Positions 36,099 through 40,002 of a stretch of 40,002 nt of DNA are shown one piece after another; the first letter of the stretch is position 1, and every line of letters begins with the position of its first letter. A program made the translations under genes and the position numbers. Origin of the DNA: Acidobacteriota bacterium (GTDB lineage Bacteria > Acidobacteriota > Terriglobia > 2-12-FULL-54-10); NCBI GenBank assembly GCA_016191085.1, contig JACPPJ010000082.1:1-40002 (forward strand). The letters are read 5' to 3'. The notes beneath the pieces are model-generated. The model saw only the letters and a program-made list of their open reading frames with translations. It was not told the DNA's origin and made no database searches.

Positions 36099-36310
36099 AC
36101 ACGCGACACGGGACGAAATTCGTTCATGAGGGACATTACGCCGCCGTCGTGGAGGTAGACTGGATTGACTCTGAATCCGGATGGTCGCCTTATTTGTCGC
36201 TGGCCGATGCGAAGAAATTGGATGAGGTCCGCGAGGCATTGCGCAGGGGCGACCTAAAACGGGCTGCCCAGCTCGGCAAAGTCTATGAACTTTCCCCCGT
36301 TGCAATCTGA
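36095..36310 (+). CDS. Small partner of the DUF4258 protein, possible antitoxin
   Basis: A 71-residue protein. A short beta region (TKFVHEGHYAAVVEVDWID) is followed by LSLADAKKLDEVREALRRGD and KRAAQLGKVYELSPVAI. It has no DNA-binding motif that I can see. Translation is coupled to the DUF4258 gene by the ATGA overlap. The pairing, not the sequence, suggests an antitoxin role. Confidence 0.65.
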   Translation: MNTRHGTKFVHEGHYAAVVEVDWIDSESGWSPYLSLADAKKLDEVREALRRGDLKRAAQLGKVYELSPVAI

Positions 36311-36403
36311 ACTTCTGTAATTGGTGCAACTGAAGCTTATGCCTGGACGTAGCAAGGACTGGAACGCTGGAGTGGCGGGAGTCGCCGCGTGTCGCAGTAT
36401 TCG

Positions 36404-36541
36404 TTATTTCACTTTTAGCTTGAATACTGTACGTCCATGGGAGATCTGTGCATCCACCTCGCGTCCTCTGCGGATAGCGCCATAAACCAAACCTCCCGCC
36501 ACGAGCAGGACGGCAAGGAAGAGCAGTGCCATTAGCGTCAT
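36404..36541 (-). CDS. 45-residue single-span membrane protein
   Basis: A very small gene: the start MTLMALLFLAVLLVAGGLVY is a membrane helix, followed by a basic stop-transfer (RRGRE) and a short cytosolic tail ending VFKLKVK. Its ATG overlaps the TGA of the 175-residue protein gene by 4 bp, so it is translated after it. The layout and coupling make it a likely real gene, with the helical protein as its partner. Family not recognised. Confidence 0.6.
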   Translation of the reverse strand: MTLMALLFLAVLLVAGGLVYGAIRRGREVDAQISHGRTVFKLKVK

Positions 36542-37065
36542 TTCTTCTGCCCTCCCGTCATCTTGTCTGAAGCACGATCGCCTTTGCTCTGGTTGGCCAC
36601 TTGCTTGACTGCCGCAGCAACCTCCTGTGCTCCTCCCAGCTTGGCCCTCACGTTCGCAGCCATTTTCGTGGCCGCCTCACTCAATTCGTTGAGCAGTTCC
36701 GGAATTTTCTGGATGGCAGCCAGTCGCAATTCCCGAGGCCCCTCGTTGAATGGCCACTCCTCTGAGTCATCATCATCCGGCCAGTTAGGATTTCCCCTCA
36801 CCTTCCTAAGTGCAATGCCCCATTTGCCACCAACTTTCGCATAACCAAGTTCCTCGCCCCAATAGTCTCCCGTTCGCGGGTCATCATTAGCGCGCAGTTC
36901 TACCCACTTCGTAACACCAAGATTAAGCTTCTTCAATGCCGCGTCTAGATCGGCGATACACTTCCCCAGCTCATCTGAGACCGAGTTCAGGTCTGCAGCA
37001 ACGGCTGATAATTGTTGGTAGGAAGACTGGACTTTCGCGGAAAGAGATTCTCGCTCGGTAGGCAT
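36538..37065 (-). CDS. Helical cytosolic protein of unknown function
   Basis: A 175-residue protein without signal or membrane segments. An N-terminal coiled-coil-like stretch (10-46, SYQQLSAVAADLNSVSDEL) leads to a small beta region around 50-95 (VTKWVELRAND, LGYAKVGGKWGIALRKVRG), then to helices 108-165 (ELLNELSEAATKMAANVRAK) and a lysine-rich end. I do not recognise the family. GGAGGT lies 5 bases before the ATG. It is coupled by a 4-bp overlap to a 45-residue membrane protein, and the two probably form a membrane-bound pair. Confidence 0.7.
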   Translation of the reverse strand: MPTERESLSAKVQSSYQQLSAVAADLNSVSDELGKCIADLDAALKKLNLGVTKWVELRANDDPRTGDYWGEELGYAKVGGKWGIALRKVRGNPNWPDDDDSEEWPFNEGPRELRLAAIQKIPELLNELSEAATKMAANVRAKLGGAQEVAAAVKQVANQSKGDRASDKMTGGQKK

Positions 37066-37251
37066 AAGTGACCTCCAAACTCCGACAAAGTTTGATTTTT
37101 CCGCGCCATATCAGGCGTGGAGTTTTTGTGGCTGCCCTCCGACTTCCGCCGGTACTGCCTTGGCCACCACAAATACGTAATCAGATTACCACGAGTCTGT
37201 TCTTATTGCTATAAAAAATGCAAATCAACTAATCCGGACATACCGAAATAC

Positions 37252-38331
37252 CTACGCCGTGACCATTTCCTGTCTTAATTTCTCCGTTTGGAAGTGTGTT
37301 ACGAGGGCTTCGATCACGGCCTCCAGGCGGCCATCCATGATCGAGTCGAGTTGATGTATGGTCAGGCCGATGCGGTGATCGGTGAGACGGTTCTGAAGGA
37401 AATTGTAGGTGCGGATCTTTTCACTGCGGTCGCCCGTACCCACCATGGAGCGGCGTTCCTGGGCCAGCGCCTGCTGCTGTTTTTCACGCTCCATTTGGAG
37501 CAAACGGCTGCGCAGCACGCGCATGGCTTTAGCGCGGTTCTTGATCTGTGATTTTTCGTCCTGGCAGGAGACGACGACACCCGTCGGCAGGTGCGTGATG
37601 CGCACTGCGGAATAGGTAGTGTTCACAGATTGCCCGCCCGGACCGGAAGAACAGAAGGTGTCTATGCGTATATCCTTGGCGTCAATGGCAACCTCGACTT
37701 CGTCGGCCTCGGGCAGCACGGCCACGGTGACTGCCGATGTGTGGATGCGCCCCTGCTGCTCGGTCTGCGGCACGCGCTGGACGCGGTGCACGCCGCTTTC
37801 ATATTTCAGTTTGCTGTAAACGTGATCGCCTTCGATGAGGGCAATCACTTCCTTGATGCCGCCGATTCCGGAGTAGCTGGTGGAGAGCACCTCAACGCGC
37901 CAGCGCTGCGATTCCGCGTAGCGGCAATACATGCGGAAAATTTCCTGCGCGAACAGCGAGGCCTCGTCGCCGCCCGTCCCAGCACGGATTTCCAACACCA
38001 CGTTCTTCTCGTCGTTGGGATCTTTGGGAACCAGCAGCAGCTTCAACTCCGCCTCGGTTTGCTGCAGCTTTTGCTCAAGCGATGCCAACTCCTCCTCGGC
38101 CATGGCTCGCATATCGGCATCATTTTCCTGGAGCATCGCCTTTGCATCGGCGATCCCGCTCTCGATTTTTTTCCAGCTTCGGTACTTTTCGACGATGGGA
38201 GTGATTTCGCTAAGCGCCTTGGCGGTTTTCTGGTATTGCTGGTTGTCCGACACTACTTCCGGACGGCCGAGCTGCTCGCTGAGATTCTCGTACCGCGACT
38301 CGATTTCCCGAAGTTTGTCCAGCATCAACAT
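37252..38331 (-). CDS. prfA: Peptide chain release factor 1
   Basis: A 359-residue factor that reads UAA and UAG and frees the finished chain. The catalytic GGQ is in [17 protein letters not shown]. The anticodon-like motif P-x-T is PQT in [15 protein letters not shown], which marks RF1 rather than RF2 (SPF). The N-terminal helical domain and [19 protein letters not shown] are as usual. The ATG at 38331 overlaps the DUF1385 stop by one base; an internal ATG two codons later (38325) is an alternative. The usual methyltransferase gene prmC does not follow within the window. Confidence 0.96.
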   Translation of the reverse strand: MLMLDKLREIESRYENLSEQLGRPEVVSDNQQYQKTAKALSEITPIVEKYRSWKKIESGIADAKAMLQENDADMRAMAEEELASLEQKLQQTEAELKLLLVPKDPNDEKNVVLEIRAGTGGDEASLFAQEIFRMYCRYAESQRWRVEVLSTSYSGIGGIKEVIALIEGDHVYSKLKYESGVHRVQRVPQTEQQGRIHTSAVTVAVLPEADEVEVAIDAKDIRIDTFCSSGPGGQSVNTTYSAVRITHLPTGVVVSCQDEKSQIKNRAKAMRVLRSRLLQMEREKQQQALAQERRSMVGTGDRSEKIRTYNFLQNRLTDHRIGLTIHQLDSIMDGRLEAVIEALVTHFQTEKLRQEMVTA

Positions 38332-39317
38332 TACGCAAGCACCAATTGGCCGCCCTGTGCCTTCTCGAGCCGCATCGCCTCGTCCAGCGCCCGCACGGCC
38401 GTTTCGAGTTGGTCATCGGATGGAGGGGCGGTAGTGACGCGTTGCAGCGCCAGACCAGGCTTGACCAACTGCGCCCACAGCATGCCTCCGCGGCGCGCGG
38501 AATAACGAATCACCTCGTACGATACCCCCGCGACGATCGGCAGCAGCACGATCCGCGACAGCAGCCGCCCGACGAAACCCTGGTACGGGATCAACATGAA
38601 CAGCAGCAAGCTCACGAACATCACAACCAGCAGAAAGCTTGTCCCGCAGCGCGGATGCAGGCGCGAGAATTCCCGGGCATTCTCAACCGTAACCGGTTTG
38701 CCGGATTCAAAATTGTAAACCGTCTGATGCTCCGCGCCGTGGTATTCGAATACGCGGCGAATCTCTTTCCACCTGGAAACGGCCGCCAGGAACACCAGGA
38801 ACAATGCCAGACGAATGACGCCGTCGGCCATGTTGAACAGGAAATGATTGTGAAATGCCGGAAAATGCTGCTCGATTCCCGTGGCCAGGAAGAGCGGGAG
38901 AAACTTGTAGAAGGCGATAAAAAATGTGAGCGAAAACACCAGGTTCACTGCCATAAACCAACCACCGGGCGAAGTCGCTTTTTTGGTACCGCTTCCCGGC
39001 TCTATACCGAGAGCCGATTCCGCTGAGAATCGCAGCGCGCGGATGCCGAGCCAGAGCGCCTGGCCTAAGGTGCCCAACCCGCGCAGCACGGGAAAACGCA
39101 AAATCGGGTAGCGCTCCGAGGGACGCTTTACCGGCTCGGTGAATGTCGTGATTGCCCCATTGGGCTGGCGCACCGCAACAGAGAAAGAATGCGGCGCCCG
39201 CATCATGACACCTTCCATTACGGCCTGCCCGCCTACCAGCAACTCTTCCTGACCTGATTCCATAGCGGGCAGCAGTTGCGTGACAATCGCCAAGCGGAAA
39301 AAATTCTTAAGCTTCAC
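38331..39317 (-). CDS. DUF1385 membrane protein (YqhQ-like)
   Basis: A 328-residue inner-membrane protein. Family features are [20 protein letters not shown], four to five hydrophobic segments ([69 protein letters not shown]), the motif [15 protein letters not shown] and [12 protein letters not shown]1385 genes are commonly found beside prfA, as here, where stop and start share one base. The function is unknown. The first start is a GTG at 39317; an ATG at 39263 (residue 19) gives a start closer to the conserved region, and neither has a good ribosome binding site. Confidence 0.88.
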   Translation of the reverse strand: MKLKNFFRLAIVTQLLPAMESGQEELLVGGQAVMEGVMMRAPHSFSVAVRQPNGAITTFTEPVKRPSERYPILRFPVLRGLGTLGQALWLGIRALRFSAESALGIEPGSGTKKATSPGGWFMAVNLVFSLTFFIAFYKFLPLFLATGIEQHFPAFHNHFLFNMADGVIRLALFLVFLAAVSRWKEIRRVFEYHGAEHQTVYNFESGKPVTVENAREFSRLHPRCGTSFLLVVMFVSLLLFMLIPYQGFVGRLLSRIVLLPIVAGVSYEVIRYSARRGGMLWAQLVKPGLALQRVTTAPPSDDQLETAVRALDEAMRLEKAQGGQLVLA

Positions 39318-39424
39318 AGTGATTGAATTACCCTTCTGGACAACGGGGGAGTATGCGGCAACAAAACGTCGTCATCTTCAGAATAATTGGTCAGGAGGGG
39401 TAAAGTCAATCAATGGAAGCGCTT

Positions 39425-39456
39425 GGTAGTGTTACAGTTTAAACTGTAACACTACC
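39425..39456. repeat. Perfect 32-bp palindrome
   Basis: GGTAGTGTTACAGTTT is followed directly by its exact reverse complement, with the centre at 39440/39441. It ends 15 bp before the ATG of the transposase gene. It could be part of the left end of the insertion sequence, a transposase-binding site, or a transcription stop that shields the element. Confidence 0.75.
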
Positions 39457-39471
39457 TGGGTTTCCACCAGC

Positions 39472-40002
39472 ATGGGGAACCCAGCAGGAGTACGAAGAGA
39501 CTTTGAGGCGTTGGAGCGGCGGCGGAGGGAAGGCCTCAGGCTGCTGCGTCAAGGGGTGCATGCCTCCGAGGTGGCCCGGCGGGTGAAGGTTCATGATCGG
39601 TCGGTAGGTCGCTGGGCCAAGGCATACGCGGAGCAAGGGCAGAAGGGTCTGCGGAGGGCAGGACGGGCCGGGCGCAAGCCGCGCTTGAGCGGAGAGGACT
39701 TGAGGCGGCTGGAGCGAGGCCTGTTGAAAGGACCGGAAGCCTTGGGCTACGAAACGCCGCTGTGGAGCAGCGGGCGCGTCGCGGATCTGATCCAGCGGGA
39801 GTTTGGGGTTCGCTACCATGCGGGCCACGTCTGGCGGATTCTGGTGCGGCTGGGCTGGAGTTGCCAGCGACCGGAGGGGCGGGCACGGGAGCGGAACGAG
39901 GAAGCCATCCGGCACTGGAAGAAAGTGCGCTGGCCAGCCATTAAAAAAAAGCCCGTGCGGAGGGGCGCACGATCGTCTTTCTCGACGAGAGCGGACTGAG
40001 CC
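39472..40002 (+). CDS. IS630-like transposase, partial, probably made by -1 frameshifting
   Basis: The first frame gives an N-terminal part of 175 residues ending at TGA 39997-39999. It contains the two helix-turn-helix regions of IS630 transposases (GLRLLRQGVHASEVARRVKV, and a winged-helix part with RVADLIQREFGVRYHAGHVW), then RLGWSCQRPEGRARERNEEA. At the run of eight A (39943-39950) the -1 frame continues as KARAEGRTIVFLDESGLS, which is the expected start of the DDE catalytic domain with its first aspartate. The heptamer A AAA AAG at 39945-39951 is the classic bacterial slip site. The full product runs beyond the window. A plain one-base indel in a dead copy is the alternative. Confidence 0.8.
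39945..39951 (+). other. -1 programmed frameshift site (A AAA AAG)
   Basis: This slippery heptamer is in the right phase: zero-frame codons AAA AAG can re-pair as AAA AAA after a one-base slip, and the next codon GCC then opens the frame of the catalytic domain. No downstream stem-loop can be judged because the window ends 51 bases later. Confidence 0.6.

Larger units (their letters stand above)
39425..40002 (+). mobile_element. IS630-like insertion sequence, left part, cut by the window end
   Basis: The element contains an IS630-type transposase gene that is cut by the window edge. The left boundary is uncertain: it may lie within or just after the palindrome at 39425-39456. IS630 elements insert at TA, and TA dinucleotides occur in both palindrome arms; the right end is not visible, so the target duplication cannot be checked. 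Confidence 0.6.

Noticed and set aside
37591..38505. Plus-strand open frame of 304 codons opposite prfA
   Set aside because: It is the antisense of prfA and the end of the DUF1385 gene; the product has no coherent motifs.

Overview
The window looks like chromosomal DNA of an Acidobacteriota bacterium, probably from the Bryobacter/Solibacter side. That placement is inference. It rests on a moderately GC-rich Gram-negative gene set with outer-membrane barrels, a C-terminal domain on one phosphoesterase that matches the Solibacter-type TIGR03437 family, and NTT-type carriers fused to HEAT repeats. All identifications come from reading motifs and context; no database search was run.

Layout. 1-500: a cluster of four small hairpins (REP-like), the rpsU terminator and gene (minus), then overlapping divergent promoters. 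745-5774 (plus): glgC, eno, a PIN-domain gene and gpmI, a glycogen/lower-glycolysis run with a probable nuclease gene wedged into it. 5775-9956 (plus): a 518-bp gap holding an FNR-like palindrome, then a tandem universal stress protein and a P-type cation ATPase. 10065-19578 (minus): a tightly packed eight-gene run. Read in transcription order it is a BamA/TamA-like barrel, an exported kinase-like protein, a small exported protein, a periplasmic metallophosphoesterase, an NTT-type carrier fused to a HEAT-repeat domain, a cyclic-nucleotide-binding protein, a histidine kinase with a degenerate receiver, and a response regulator. 19869-20273 (minus): a small membrane protein with an unusually strong ribosome binding site. 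20536-26728 (minus): VTC-type polyphosphate polymerase domain protein, DUF4956 membrane protein, OprP-like porin, CotH kinase, and a Tat-exported purple-acid-phosphatase-like enzyme. 27197-29414 (plus): an exported glucose/sorbosone dehydrogenase-like protein and a CHRD protein. 29757-30907 (minus): a DUF882 peptidase joined to the wreck of a second P-type ATPase. 31072-36310 (plus): tcuA-like and tcuB-like genes, a DUF2059 protein, an MFS carrier, and a DUF4258/small-protein pair. 36404-39317 (minus): a 45-aa membrane protein coupled to a helical protein, then prfA and a DUF1385 protein. 39425-40002: a 32-bp perfect palindrome and the 5' part of an IS630-like transposase that carries a -1 frameshift signal and runs off the window.

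The most interesting part is 10-27 kb. Two adjacent same-strand operons have parallel parts lists: an outer-membrane barrel, an exported kinase-fold protein, a secreted metallophosphoesterase and inner-membrane components. One also carries a VTC polyphosphate module. The other carries a nucleotide-carrier-like HEAT fusion and a complete sensory module (CNB protein, histidine kinase, response regulator). Together they suggest a cell-envelope phosphate/phosphorylation system whose substrate is unknown.
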